Source: Nemertoderma westbladi | Lineage: Eukaryota > Xenacoelomorpha > Nemertodermatida > Nemertodermatidae | Length of the DNA stretch: 64,000 nucleotides | NCBI GenBank assembly: GCA_032718475.1 | Contig: JAUCBJ010005165.1 | Location: forward strand, 1-64,000 | Direction of reading: 5' to 3' | Shown: positions 42,993 through 53,785 of the stretch, piece by piece | How positions within the stretch are numbered: the stretch's first letter is position 1 | Layout: every line of letters starts with the position of its first letter | Position numbers and translations under genes: made by a program | The notes under the pieces: generated by a model | What the model was told of the DNA's origin: nothing | Seen by the model: only the letters and a program-made list of their open reading frames with translations | Databases searched by the model: none

Positions 42993-43361
42993 TTATCGCT
43001 TTCGTTTGGGGTACTTGGGAGTACTGCGCATAAAGAGTCGTTTCCTCCTTTTCGCGGGTGTCCGGGGCGCAGGCAGCGCAAGGTCGTCGCTCGAAATCGT
43101 CTCGTCGGGACCTGGGTGTATCTCCACCGCGTCAGGCATCGGAGAACTCGGACGATCAGTATATGTTCCGGTGGAGGTGCCGGGTAAGGACAGGAACTCA
43201 GCCGGTCTCGTGGCGCGTGAGTCGACAGGCAGTCGACAGAATCCCGGTTCCAGGGGAGCGGCTAAGCACTTCCGCACAGCAGTTTGCACTGGTCCGGAGG
43301 GGACAGTTTGGGTAGCAATACCAAACGGAAACTGTTGGCTGGGGAAAATTCTCGGAGGCAC
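42993..43361 (-). CDS. Unassigned ORF with strongly basic C-terminus
   Basis: An open frame of 122 codons, Pro-rich, with an acidic/Ser patch (GPDETISSDD) followed by a highly basic tail (PAKRRKRLFMRS and KYPKRKR at the end), which looks like a nuclear localisation or nucleic-acid-binding tail. It probably continues an upstream frame rather than starting at its first Met. No family is recognised. Codon composition is more GC-rich than the surrounding introns. Confidence 0.4.
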   Translation of the reverse strand: MPPRIFPSQQFPFGIATQTVPSGPVQTAVRKCLAAPLEPGFCRLPVDSRATRPAEFLSLPGTSTGTYTDRPSSPMPDAVEIHPGPDETISSDDLALPAPRTPAKRRKRLFMRSTPKYPKRKR

Positions 43362-43508
43362 AGCGTGTGGGACCGGTCCTCACGATGAACGTGTTCTTGG
43401 AAGGCTCGATGCTGTGGAAGCAGCTCGGGATGTCTCTCCAGGAAGTGGGGACCATAAAACGGGAGTCTTTAACGTCTTAAAATGGGAGAATTTGATTGTT
43501 GTAAGACG

Positions 43509-44216
43509 TCACGTCACATGTTCTGGATGTATTTCTCGAAGAAAACGTCGGACGAAACGGGTATTGGTGCAGGAGGCTACACGGTTGAGGAGTTTGTAGC
43601 TGGGTATCCAAGCACATTGGACGTCAGTGGTGCAAATAAAAGGGGTAAGGAAATGTCGAAAGCATTCGAAGTTCAAGAATTTACCGAATTCATTTAGCTT
43701 GGCAAGTTGGGTTCCTAATAGCAACGGGTGCGCTCTTAACGTATGGCTACATACGTCCGCAAGCCATCCAGATAACGCTTGGTTTTCGAATATGAGGTAC
43801 ATTGCCAATGAGGTGCGCAAGGGGACACTCATAAAACTATACACGGCACCGGGAGCGGTGAGTGGTCCCTGAAAATAATAGGGCGAATATGCGTCACCAT
43901 AAACTTGAGAATACGTCTCACGATTGGTCTCCTTGAAGTTCCAATCGTACTCCTGAAACGCGATATGGCCGGAGGAAGTACGATCAACTCGGTTATATGT
44001 ATCGTTAGCGATGCGTCGATACATAACTCGGAAGAAGCCGCGAGATTGCACCCAAGGAAGGATAACTTGAGTGTCGACGAAGGGATATGGTATATCGTGG
44101 ACAATAGGAAAATCATCCGTTAAGTCCTGATATATGGCTGAACCGAGTTTGTAGACGGATTCATCCAACAGAATGTCTAACACTGGTTGCGGTAACAAAG
44201 CGGCGTCGATTCCCAT
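43509..44216 (-). CDS. Unassigned 235-codon ORF
   Basis: Starts MGIDAALLPQPVLDILLD, with Gly at position 2 and small residues after it, compatible with (not proof of) N-myristoylation. The body is rich in aromatic residues and has no membrane segment or cysteine framework. No homologous family comes to mind. It is the largest intact frame outside known transposons in this region and lies 80 bp after the stop of the 44297-44686 frame on the same strand. A virus-derived or element-derived origin is a guess. Confidence 0.45.
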   Translation of the reverse strand: MGIDAALLPQPVLDILLDESVYKLGSAIYQDLTDDFPIVHDIPYPFVDTQVILPWVQSRGFFRVMYRRIANDTYNRVDRTSSGHIAFQEYDWNFKETNRETYSQVYGDAYSPYYFQGPLTAPGAVYSFMSVPLRTSLAMYLIFENQALSGWLADVCSHTLRAHPLLLGTQLAKLNEFGKFLNFECFRHFLTPFICTTDVQCAWIPSYKLLNRVASCTNTRFVRRFLREIHPEHVT

Positions 44217-44296
44217 AGCCGGGTGTCAGTGTGTGTCATTGACATAAGCCTCCGCTTTAACAAATTGTTGATGTCTCGCACGGCGTTGATAAGCAG

Positions 44297-44686
44297 TCAA
44301 GGCGGGGAAAGCGCTATCGGGTCAGGGTGAATACCTTTGGGATAATGAGTTTGTTGAGTTTGGGCCGCCGCTATATTTAAATAAGTTTCCCAAAGGAACG
44401 TAACTAAGTCTTCGAATTTAGCCACATTATCGCTGGTTTCCGCATCGTTCGCCGACATGGTATCTCGGATGGCGTCTTCCTTATCTATCCGAGCAGTGTC
44501 CTCCCATTGTTTCTGTACATGATAATGCCACATTTCCATGTCTTGTCGCTCATGAACATCTTCGGAGTATACAAGATCGCTCGGATGTCCAGATATGACA
44601 AACGGTTTATAAGATCCATCTATATTAGTATACCTGTCCATAAAGGCGCGGTAATGCAGTCGCTCTGATATCTCTACCGGGGACAT
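44297..44686 (-). CDS. Unassigned 129-codon ORF
   Basis: A charged frame (YSEDVHERQDMEMWHYHVQK, KFEDLVTFLWETYLNIAAA), probably helical. It overlaps the next upstream frame (44625-44855) by about 60 bp in another phase, so the two may be one protein broken by a frameshift. Not recognised. Confidence 0.4.
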   Translation of the reverse strand: MSPVEISERLHYRAFMDRYTNIDGSYKPFVISGHPSDLVYSEDVHERQDMEMWHYHVQKQWEDTARIDKEDAIRDTMSANDAETSDNVAKFEDLVTFLWETYLNIAAAQTQQTHYPKGIHPDPIALSPP

Positions 44687-44855
44687 TAGAGGTTCCGTAT
44701 ACTGTTGCGGTACTCCGGAGTCCGGGTGTCAACAAATCCTCCATCATCTCTCGCATACCTCGATGATATTCCTCTGAAAGCTGTTGTCGCTGCGTATTAA
44801 CATTATCCATTGAATCATCCTTAGAAGTATCCATTATTGTTATTGTGAGAAACAA
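44625..44855 (-). CDS. Unassigned 76-codon ORF, possible N-terminus of the group
   Basis: Likely begins at an internal Met (MDTSKDDSMDNVNTQRQQ) and is hydrophilic. Same strand and spacing as its neighbours. Not recognised. Confidence 0.35.
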   Translation of the reverse strand: MFLTITIMDTSKDDSMDNVNTQRQQLSEEYHRGMREMMEDLLTPGLRSTATVYGTSNVPGRDIRATALPRLYGQVY

Positions 44856-44925
44856 ATATACTATTAGTCCAACAAAGGCGAGCCAAAGAGTTAATTATTG
44901 TTATTAGAGTTTATATGGGTCGGCA

Positions 44926-45108
44926 ATGGTAAGCCGCCCTCTATCCCCAGCCCGACACGGACCCGAGCTGCCCCTGGCCACGTTAGCACCGCTACGTCAA
45001 TCCCCTATCCAACAGCAGGCGTGGATGAATGGGTGGATGATGCAACGGCTAACGCGCAGGAAAGCTCGAGGCCGGTCTTATCCAAGGGCTATTCGTCGGG
45101 GAATCTAA
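44926..45108 (+). CDS. Small arginine-rich ORF, divergent from the group
   Basis: A 60-codon plus-strand frame, MVSRPLSPARHGPELP..., with a basic C-terminal half (RLTRRKARGRS, RAIRRGI). It may be chance coding, but it lies in the same GC-richer patch, 70 bp from the start of the minus-strand group and transcribed away from it. Confidence 0.25.
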   Translation: MVSRPLSPARHGPELPLATLAPLRQSPIQQQAWMNGWMMQRLTRRKARGRSYPRAIRRGI

Positions 45109-46380
45109 TATCACAGTGCAATTGCAGTTAGTCAGCAATAGGGTTTCGGTTCGCTATAGTAAACACACGTAGAATAGTTGCTATTCATACTGTCATGCAA
45201 ACTAACGCACACAATATCGCAACACACACGAATATTTATCATAAATCTACTATTTCCCGAATGTTGATATTAGTTTCCATGGATACTCACTAAATAAATT
45301 TAAAGGTATTAAATTTAGGGTTGCGCGAGCGATGCACCAGTGTCCCAATGTTCTAAATTAGTTATTAATTTATCGAAGGTCAACATTTGGTAAATATAGC
45401 GGTAGAATAGGGTATTACTCATTCACACAGATCTGGGTTTACTGTGATATTATTACATCTTTGTTGGTTATTATTTAGTTTATTTATTTGTTGGAAGTGT
45501 TTGTCTGTATAGTATTGGTGTTTATACTATAGTGATATTAATGTCATAATTAAGGGTTGGTGGTATTAAGCTATTAATAAATAACATAATAAAGATTTAC
45601 GCGATCTGGTGGCTTAAACTAAGTTTACTCAATCATTTGGGAGAGAGCCACAAAATAGACTGCGACCGTTCCCGTAATGCTCATTATTACAGTGACTTGA
45701 ACGGATTTATATGGATGTGATATTGTATTAATCAATATTGAGCTATGTTGGTTCTTGAAGTTTCAAGCCAACTAATTGACATCTCTTACTGTACTCTGGC
45801 AATTGACAAGAAGCGGGAGTAGTAATTAAGACTCGGCATTCAAGTGTGATTGGGCCGTCATAATACAGTAAGACCAAGGTTTGTTATTGTCATGCGCCAT
45901 GTTTAATAATGACTTATCATGACTATTACGGTTTATTATAATTTTATTTGTTACTCCCTTTGTACTCGGGTTATACAAGAAGTGGCGGGCCGTCTCCAGA
46001 ATTTACCCAGAGTTTGGTTTAACCGAAATAAAGGATATGGATTCCGCATTCAATTGTATTATCACCGTCACCATACATTTAACCCTATTAAACCCGGGGA
46101 GGTCAATATGACCCCCCCCCCCCCCCCCCACCGTGGTTTTTTTTATTATAATTCTGAAACAAACGCAGTTGGGAATCTGAAAATTTATGACTTTTCCTAA
46201 AAATCGATTGTCTTCCTAGTAGTGAAAACCGTTTTCAAAAATATTGGGTAGTTTTCGAGTTATAGCACCCTTTTTTAACCCTACTTTTGGCACTTTTTTT
46301 GAGACGTTTTTTGAAAATTACATTTCATTAAATATGGATTGAAACATCTCTATTTTTTATTTACACTGGATTTTTGGTGT
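45109..46380. other. Non-coding stretch with a C18 run
   Basis: C18 lies at 46112-46129 just after TTAACCCTATTAAACCC. No gene was supported. Confidence 0.5.
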
Positions 46381-47060
46381 TAGCAATTGGATGGAATTCA
46401 TATAAATTGATTTAGAAATTTCAAAGTTGTTTTTTTCGGCGGGTGCTAATTTTTGGTGCCAGCACCAAATTTTGAAATATGTCAATTTTGTAAATTGATT
46501 GTTTAAAACTTGTTTTTTACGCAATTGGGGTTTTTTGGTGTTCTGGTTTCGACGAATTATATACGAGTTACACCAAGCGTATCAAACTTGTATTTCTCGA
46601 TGCTGTGTGCAAATTTTGGTGCTAGCACAAAATTTTGAAAATCCATTCAATAGATAAAATTGCTTGTGACAATTTATTTCTTGCGTTTTAGAGGTTTATG
46701 GCTGTTCTGAATTCAATGGAATATATAATTATCAAACTAGACATCTTAAACTTGTATTTTTCGGAAGTGGGTGCAAAATATGGTGCTAGCACCAAATTTT
46801 GAAAATCATCAAATATATAAATTGATTGTGTCATCTTGTTTCTTGCGTTATAAGGGTTTGTGAGGGTTCTGAATTCAATGGAATCAGTAAAAAATTCATA
46901 AGAGTTTTCAAACTTGTATTTTTTGCCGGTGGGTGAAAATTGTTGTGCCAGCATCAAATTTTGGAAAATAAGCAAATTGATCAGGATATTGTATCATCTT
47001 GTTTCTCGCGTTATACGGGTTTATGAGTGTCCTGAATCAGATGGAATCAATAAAAACAGA
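46380..47060 (+). repeat. Diverged tandem repeat of about 162 bp, four copies
   Basis: The marker GGTGCTAGCACCAAATTTTG (with variants) begins at about 46455, 46618, 46782 and 46944. Each unit also has TTGTTTCTTGCGTTATAAGG and a GAATTCAATGGAAT stretch. The open frame 46688-46975 on the minus strand is a repeat translation. Confidence 0.8.
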
Positions 47061-47494
47061 ACTGAAAATAATATAAAAAGACAAACCAAATAATAAATAA
47101 ATTCATAAATAATTACAAAACTCGTCAATTTGTTATCTCTATCTGAATAATAACATTATTATAACTATTAGGGCTGGGTTTATTTAATGCATTTTGAAAC
47201 CAGGTACAGGAAACGAAACAAAAGCTTTTTTGTAATGTATTATTATATAATATAAATAATTGCTAAAAAAAAGCCTAAAAACTGTCTGCCATAGCAATTT
47301 CGTCCATCATGATCCATTGTATGTATAGATGTTCCAAAATAACAAGTTAGTTTATTTGAATTTTGAACATACAAGTAGCATGAAGTTGCAATGTGATTAT
47401 TACTATTATTATTTCATGTTATGCTAAACAATCATTTGTAAGTAAAATACATGTTCATTTTAATATTAATATTTATTGAACTGTTGTGCTGCAG

Positions 47495-47620
47495 ATATAG
47501 ATGAATGTTCTGAAAATGCTGATAATTGCCACAGCCAGCATGCAGACTGCATAAATTATGGCGGTGGGTTCTCTTGCGCATGCCATACAGGCTATGAAGG
47601 GGATGGTGTTTCATGTACAG
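47495..47620 (+). CDS. PAN/EGF gene: EGF exon B1
   Basis: Duplicate of A1 with one visible residue change (ENTDNC to ENADNC). Splice sites GCTGCAG and G|GTAAGC are kept, phase 1-1. Confidence 0.87.
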
Positions 47621-47730
47621 GTAAGCAAAATGAACATTTTGCTGTTAGGATGTAGACATATATATATAATATAAGGATATATCACGAAAACTAAATTGTT
47701 TCTTTTCATTATTGTAATGCATGTTTACAG

Positions 47731-47856
47731 ACATAGATGAATGTTCTGGAAATATTGATGATTGTCATAACAATCATGCTGACTGTACAAATACTGATGG
47801 AGGATTCACTTGCTCCTGCCATGGAGGCTATTCAGGGGATGGTGTATCATGTACAG
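47731..47856 (+). CDS. PAN/EGF gene: EGF exon B2
   Basis: Duplicate of A2 with SENID changed to SGNID; splice sites are kept. All six cysteines are present. Confidence 0.87.
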
Positions 47857-48109
47857 GTAATGTAACTAATATATTTTCACATATGATTTATCTTTAACCC
47901 CTGATTGAATCTATTTAACTTTAGATGCTATGCTATCTAATGTTTGATAAGAAACTAACCTATCAGAACAATTTATGGTACCTAAAGATTATAATCAATC
48001 AGAAGCCTGATCCCAAACTCTGTAGGTGTTTTAGAGGGGGATGGTGATTGGTGATTACTATATTCATAGTTTATTCTAATTTTAATGAAATGTTGTTGGG
48101 TTGCTGCAG

Positions 48110-48232
48110 ACATTGATGAATGTTCTGAGTATACTAATGATTGCCACGAAAATGCAGACTGTACTAATACGGATGGTGGATTCTCGTGCTCTTGCAGAAC
48201 AGGTTACTCCGGGGATGGTGTTTCATGTACAG
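48110..48232 (+). CDS. PAN/EGF gene: EGF exon B3
   Basis: Duplicate of A3 with SENTND changed to SEYTND; splice sites are kept. All six cysteines are present. Confidence 0.87.
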
Positions 48233-48651
48233 GTAAGGAAAACAAATATATGTTTATATGAAAAAAACAAATCAAAAACAAAACATATCAAATTAATAAT
48301 CTCCTAATATGTTATCTATATAGCTTTTTTGGAATGCTCAAATTTTTCACTGTCCATCAGTATGTCTCCAAAAAAATAGAACCTACTATCTGACATATTA
48401 TCATACTATCTGACACCATCCTATTCCACATTCTACATAACAGCCTGCAAGCCAATGCATTTCAAAATGTTCAAAATGCATTCAAATTGTTCACAATTAT
48501 AATGCTTTTACTCATGTATATGTGGGTTTAATAAAAACGCTTATAAATTAATTTACAAGACCAATCAATATGCACTAAAGTTTGGAATGCTGATTCAAAT
48601 ATAAGACAGTTATTGAGTTACTGTAAATGGCCCCACATAAGCATTAACTTT

Positions 48652-49290
48652 TCAAATATCATTAGGTGTAGTGATACGAACGCCCAGTAGTGACTTTACT
48701 GCTTTCATATACAATGTTTCAATCACCTTGAAATCTCTGGTCAGCCACGACTCGCACCCATAGACTAACACAGCTGATAAGCAAGAGTGGAATACTTTCA
48801 ATTTCAGGTGAAAGGGCATAGTACTGTTAACTGCACAAAATATGATAAATTTATTCACAGCGTCGTTACACCTACTAACATGTAAATTTAAAATGGAGGA
48901 CATTGCACCACTCTCGCAAAAAGGCGACCCTAGATACACATAACTGTAACAATGGTCTACAACAATATTTTTATACGACATCGGGAGTTTATCCGAATAG
49001 CTGCCATTTATTACCAAAAACCTTGTCTTTTTTGTATTTATTACCATACCGTATTCTGTACAGAAGTCCACAAGCACTCGAAATTTTGATTCGCAAGTAG
49101 CACGAGAGGTTGAAAGGATTACGGAATCGTCCATCAGTAATAGGATTTGTATAACACCCAGAAAACCATCAGTTTGAAAAGCATTTCTTAAATTCAGCAC
49201 AAGTTGATTTAAATATACACAAAACAGGATGACTGACGAAGGGGCCCCTTGTTTTACTCCTAAACACGAGATTATTATAGCGTCACGCAA
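48652..49290 (-). pseudogene. LINE reverse transcriptase fragment, catalytic part
   Basis: The frame reads CLGVKQGAPSSVILFCVYLN, ILLLMDDSVILSTSRATCES (catalytic DD in an LMDD context), TKKTRFLVINGS, YVYLGSPFCESGA and AVLVYGCESWL. RT blocks B onward are present and open for about 210 codons; the N-terminal RT half and endonuclease are gone. The first residues of the frame (49291-49332) belong to the next fragment. Confidence 0.82.
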
Positions 49291-49309
49291 TATATATTTT
49301 GTACACGTA

Positions 49310-49640
49310 TACATGGATTTGATTGATTTCATCTACAAGGTCAAGTGAGCTCAGGCAGTAGAAACGAGGTCTTCCCAATGCTACCTGATTCTCCATGGTT
49401 GTTACAATTTCGTTTCTGCCAAGTTCTGTATCCTTTTCAAGTAGGTCTATATATTTGTACAGCCAATCGACCATGGCAAAACCTGCTGTCCTTGTTTCAG
49501 TTGCAAATAAAGTAGTTCTGGTATGACCTCATCTATACTTCTCCAGCAGCACCCACTGAATCTTAATCGGCATTCACATACTTGATACTGGTGGAATTGT
49601 ACTATAAAGCTTTGATACGCATTGTCTCCAGTTAATGTTT
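49310..49640 (-). pseudogene. RTE-like LINE 3' fragment
   Basis: The minus strand parallels 13590-13890: LNINWRQ, TIPPVSS, a broken RLRFSG..CWRS region, EKDTELGRNEIVTTMEN and a run of CTGAGCTC(A)CTTGACC at the end. Same family as the element at 11555-13920, in reverse orientation. It joins the other LINE fragment (48652-49290) with no spacer. Confidence 0.75.
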
Positions 49641-50590
49641 AGTTCTCCCTTAGTTGTCTTTTGTAAAAACCATAAATTGGTTGGTTGTTCACAAGGTAAA
49701 AACCATAAATTGGTGGTTGTTCAAGAGTTTTTGTCTGTACTCAGGTCTCAAGATGACAGAAGTCATCCGCATGCTCAAGCATATCATCCTTTAAGCTTAT
49801 GCTCATCCGGTCAGAGACTTGCTGAGGACTTGAAAATTTAACTGTCAAAATTGTGGTCTTCTTGGAATTAATAAAAATACCAACACTAGAAGCAGCCTGT
49901 TCTAATGAGCTGAGGAGCCGTTGGGATCCCTCCAGTGATTCTGAGAGTAGGCCCTACTCCTGAGTCATATAGATATAAAAGTTTTAGATCATTTAGGTAT
50001 TTGACTGGATTTCCTCAACTTAATCTGGAGCCAATAGGTGGAGTTAACATACCCCATCATCATTATGATGATATAAGTGTGAAGCTAATAGTCAACCACA
50101 ATTATGGATCAAAATGGTGTAAGTGTGTCACCATGGAGGACTCCCAATATTACTTAAATTGATCTGTGTCATCATCAACAATAGACACAAAATGTCATTG
50201 AACCATTGTATAATGTACTGATTTGATTGCTGCAATAATTTCATCAAGGAATGCTATACAATACAATGAAATTATGCTGAACATAGGCCTAATATAGTAA
50301 TAAGCACTACTCGGAATATATCTGTATACCACCATACCAGTATTAAATTTTTTCGGTATTAATAATTCAGTACATGAAGCAGTATGGTACTGTAAAGCAG
50401 GATTGTCTAACTATGGTCCCTGAAACTGGATAGCGGCCCAAACCAAATCTAGTTGTTCAGTACAGTACAGTATATGTATGCCTAACTACATAACTAATAG
50501 TCTTATTACATTATAATCTGATAGTAGCCTACCGGGAAGCACCTACCTACAAACCTATACCAGAATCAGCAGAATGTCAGATACTCCTAC
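49641..50590. other. Intronic sequence, no gene seen
   Basis: A short duplication of AAAACCATAAATTGG at 49665-49712; otherwise nothing. Confidence 0.5.
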
Positions 50591-51440
50591 AGGTTCTAAG
50601 TCATTTGTGTGGTGACATTTCGTGATAGATGTACAAGATGAAGACAATTCCATTGCGGTTTGTCAACTAATGTGAGGAAGGTAACACATCAGTCGCGGCA
50701 AGAAAGACAAAATATTCACTATCATATTCAATGCACCCACTGGACCTGCAAATCAAGGAAGGTCATGGCAAATAACAATAGAGGGAAGTTACCAAGCTGT
50801 AAAATTGTTCTGACATCAATGACAGAGCTCAACGATTACCTGGAAAATTACGAAAATGATAGCACTTGATAATCAACCAATAAGTATGATTGAGGAACAG
50901 GGATTCATTGACCGTATTTCTCACTCGGAACACAGATACTTGATTCCATCTCTGCATTACTTTGCTGAAACGCCTCTTCCAATTCTATTCAAAAAGTTTG
51001 GTCTTCCATATATTCTAAAATAGGCAAATTGCCTAACATGTCAATTACCAGTGACATAGGGATGGAGTTCACAGAAGATAGGTTATATATCGCTGTCAGG
51101 CTATTAGATAAATAATGACTGGCAACATTGTAGTGTAGTGTTAAATACAAGACACTCCCCATGAAATCATACTAGCACTTAAACAAACCATTTATAGTTT
51201 GGTAGCAAACCATGCTTAGTAGTGATTAGTGTGACTTGTTGGTTCGGGATGCAGCAACCAATATTGTTTTGGCTTCTGAAATAGCCAAGTTAGATAGTGT
51301 GCAGTGTTTCCATCATAGACTACTGCTTGTTGTCAAGGATACCATTAATTTTCAAAGAAATGATTCTGACAAGATGCGAAATGGAGGTCCATAACTAACC
51401 ATTTCAATCATTTTTCATGTTGTTCTAGCACATTGAAGGC
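50590..51440 (+). pseudogene. hAT (ZBED-like) transposase remnant, N-terminal and middle parts
   Basis: Across frames: MIALDNQPISMIEEQGFIDR, HRYLIPSLHYFAETPLPILF (near 50860-50990), ILALKQTIYSLVANHA and RDAATNIVLASEIAKL followed by CFHHRLLLVVKDTI (near 51240-51350). LDNQPFS...GF...PRY.LPSR.YF and the RDNAxN...CF.HxLxLVV series are the hAT core. Many stops make it inactive. Confidence 0.72.
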
Positions 51441-51736
51441 CATTCAAAGATTTAATAATTTAAATTATTAAATTTAAAAATTATAATATTATTATTTTAT
51501 TATTTTAATTTTATTTATCATTAAAATTATAATTTAAAATTATAAAAATATAATAATCCCATTCTCACCGCCAATGATGTTCTAACAACATGGAACAGTA
51601 CTTACTTAATGTATTTATAAGCTGAAGCAACACATTTCCATATATTCTAGTGAGGTGGATATTGCAGTTCTGAGGTTTCTGTTAACAGTGACCAAGCAAG
51701 GGCGGGGGGGGGGGGGGATTCATGGATTGATCCCCT

Positions 51737-51805
51737 AACTATGATTTGCATCTTGTCAATAAGGGGGGGGGGGGGGGGCTTATTGACAAGATGCAAATCA
51801 TAGTT
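51737..51805. repeat. Perfect 27-bp inverted repeat around G16
   Basis: Arms 51737-51763 and 51779-51805 are exact reverse complements (AACTATGATTTGCATC outward) with only the rest of a G16 run (51763-51778) between. Another G14 run lies at 51704-51717. Confidence 0.92.
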
Positions 51806-52329
51806 ATAGAAAACAGAACATCATCATCATCACCAGCAATTTTCCTTTTGCCTCATTGATAGGCCATAGACATCATATTCAATGTGTGATAGCCAAAGCG
51901 AGTATGGCCTAGTAAATGGAATCTACAGTCCTCATTTTATCTATTGATGCATTATTTTGATTTATGTATATTATTACGAGTAACTACTCTAAACTGGGGA
52001 TGACAATAATAATATTATTTATATTATATTTAATTAAATTAAATAATATATTACTGTGATATATATTTTCTCATAAATTGTGATGCCATGTATACACACA
52101 CACGTATGTCCATGTCACTTCTCCCAGCAGTCCCAGGTTTGTCAAAACTACTGCCCCCCCCCCCCCCCCCCCTTATCTTCCCCCCTTATTGACTAGGAGA
52201 GACGTCATTATGAACAAAAAGCCCCTGTGTATTAATACATACCGTAGATAAATACATTAAATGTTAAAAAACCTAAAAAAAAGTTTGCCAAATCCCCCCC
52301 CCTCTGGCTACACCAATATCTGTTAACTT

Positions 52330-52660
52330 GAGTCATTTTGTTTACTGCAGCCATTCTTCAAAATAACCGTGTATGTTAGCTCTGGCAATCCAATTGTTGC
52401 TACGGTGATACTGGTCATGACTGCTCTTATTCTTTACTTATCTACATCACATAGAGAGAGTGACAGTAGGGTACAATCATTGAAATCCATTTTCAAGCGC
52501 AGACTAGGGCACCAGTTCTGGAATGAAACTAATGATATTAACAAATCCTCCCTTTACTGTATAAGTACATTTCTGGACCAGTATATCTGCAAGACTCCTG
52601 TCAGACACCATTCCCTCCATGCAGACCTCCCCAGTGAATGGATAGTCTTGCCTAGATAGC
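52330..52660 (+). pseudogene. hAT transposase remnant, C-terminal part
   Basis: The frame reads VYVSSGNPIVATVILVMTAL, RVQSLKSIFKRRLGHQFW and SSLYCISTFLDQYICKT. The last motif corresponds to YxIATxLDPRYK of hAT transposases, with the R-Y part lost. It is probably the continuation of the remnant at 50590-51440, separated by an AT-rich and poly-G/poly-C interval. Confidence 0.6.
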
Positions 52661-53009
52661 ACAACTGCTAATTCAATTCTCATTCCTGAAATTATTTTCC
52701 GGGTACTGAACATTGATGCAGATTGGGTGCCATATTCTAGCCAGAAGCTGGCTCTCCAAGGGCAGTAGGCCTATTGCTACATTGCCAAACAAGCAGCCTG
52801 ACTGACTAATAAGAACCGGTACTGGTATATTTCCATACTGCATTATTTAATTTGACTGACAGAAGATTCTAGATGTATGCAGTGGGAAATTGTAACCCAA
52901 ATACACCTACATACCCGGATACCAGCATAGGCCTACTGAAAATATAGCTGTATGTCATATGTATATCATATAGGCCTACATGCTACATCAGTACAGAACA
53001 GACAGACAG

Positions 53010-53785
53010 AAGCTTCTCCTATGGGTGTAAACTTTATGCCCATGCCCAAGACCCAAACCCATTACCAAAACCCATGCCCAAAACCCACGCCCAAAACCCA
53101 TGCCCAAAACCCATGCCCAAAACCCACGCCCAAAACCCATGCTTATGTTTATAAAACCATGCTTATTACATGGTATTATTTATTACAAAATCCATGTTTA
53201 TTGTTCATATGGTTGTGAACTCAGAATAGCACGTACAATAACAGAAATAGCTGCTTATTGACGATCTTATTGGCGATCAAGATTACAGATATAGGGGGGG
53301 CTATCTGTTAGACATTAGGCCTACAATTACACCGTGTCCGGCAACCATCCTAAGGCCCACCAAGCACCAGTACCACTAACAGTTCATGTGTTTCCAGTTT
53401 CTATCCATAGAAAAAGTTATTTTGTTTAGTGACAGTGTATTTACAAGGTAGATTGGAAGAAAAAGGATGCTGGGCTTCCAATTATGGATTCTGAGAAACA
53501 CACCAACCCACACACCCACTTTTAGAAAACGGCCATAGTATAATTATATAAGCTCACTGATGGCACGCAGTTTTGACTCGCCCCACATAACAGTACAGCA
53601 GTACAAACTACCTGGCCTTCTACTTCTAGGCCTCCAGTTATTTTATAGCCATAAAATATAAGCTAAAACTTGGACTAAGCTTTGGGAATGGGTTTTGGGC
53701 ATGTGTTTTGGGCATGGGTTTTGTGCATGGGATTTGGGCATGGGTATGGGTTTTGGGTATGGAACGTTTACACCCTTCTCCTCTG
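53010..53785. repeat. Foldback-like element with CCATGCCCAAAA minisatellite ends
   Basis: The left end has GGGTGTAAAC followed by tandem CCCATGCCCAAAA units (53036-53150). The right end has the same in reverse complement (GGGTTTTGGGCATG units, 53683-53762) followed by GTTTACACCC. The centre has no open frame of note. Same architecture as the arrays at 8.4 and 32.3 kb but with a different repeat unit. Confidence 0.78.

Larger units (their letters stand above)
47066..48445 (+). repeat. Duplicated three-EGF block, copy B
   Basis: Matches 40205-41580 through exons and introns, offset 6.86 kb, with a few dozen base changes and small indels. Confidence 0.93.

Noticed and set aside
43006-43599. 197-codon plus-strand ORF
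   Set aside because: It lies opposite the unassigned minus-strand frames; the minus-strand set is more coherent in strand and spacing, and the plus frame looks like its shadow.
52369-52659. ORF beginning with a membrane-like stretch after a CAG, possible terminal exon of the EGF gene
   Set aside because: Its second half matches the hAT LDPRYK region and fits the nearby hAT remnant better.
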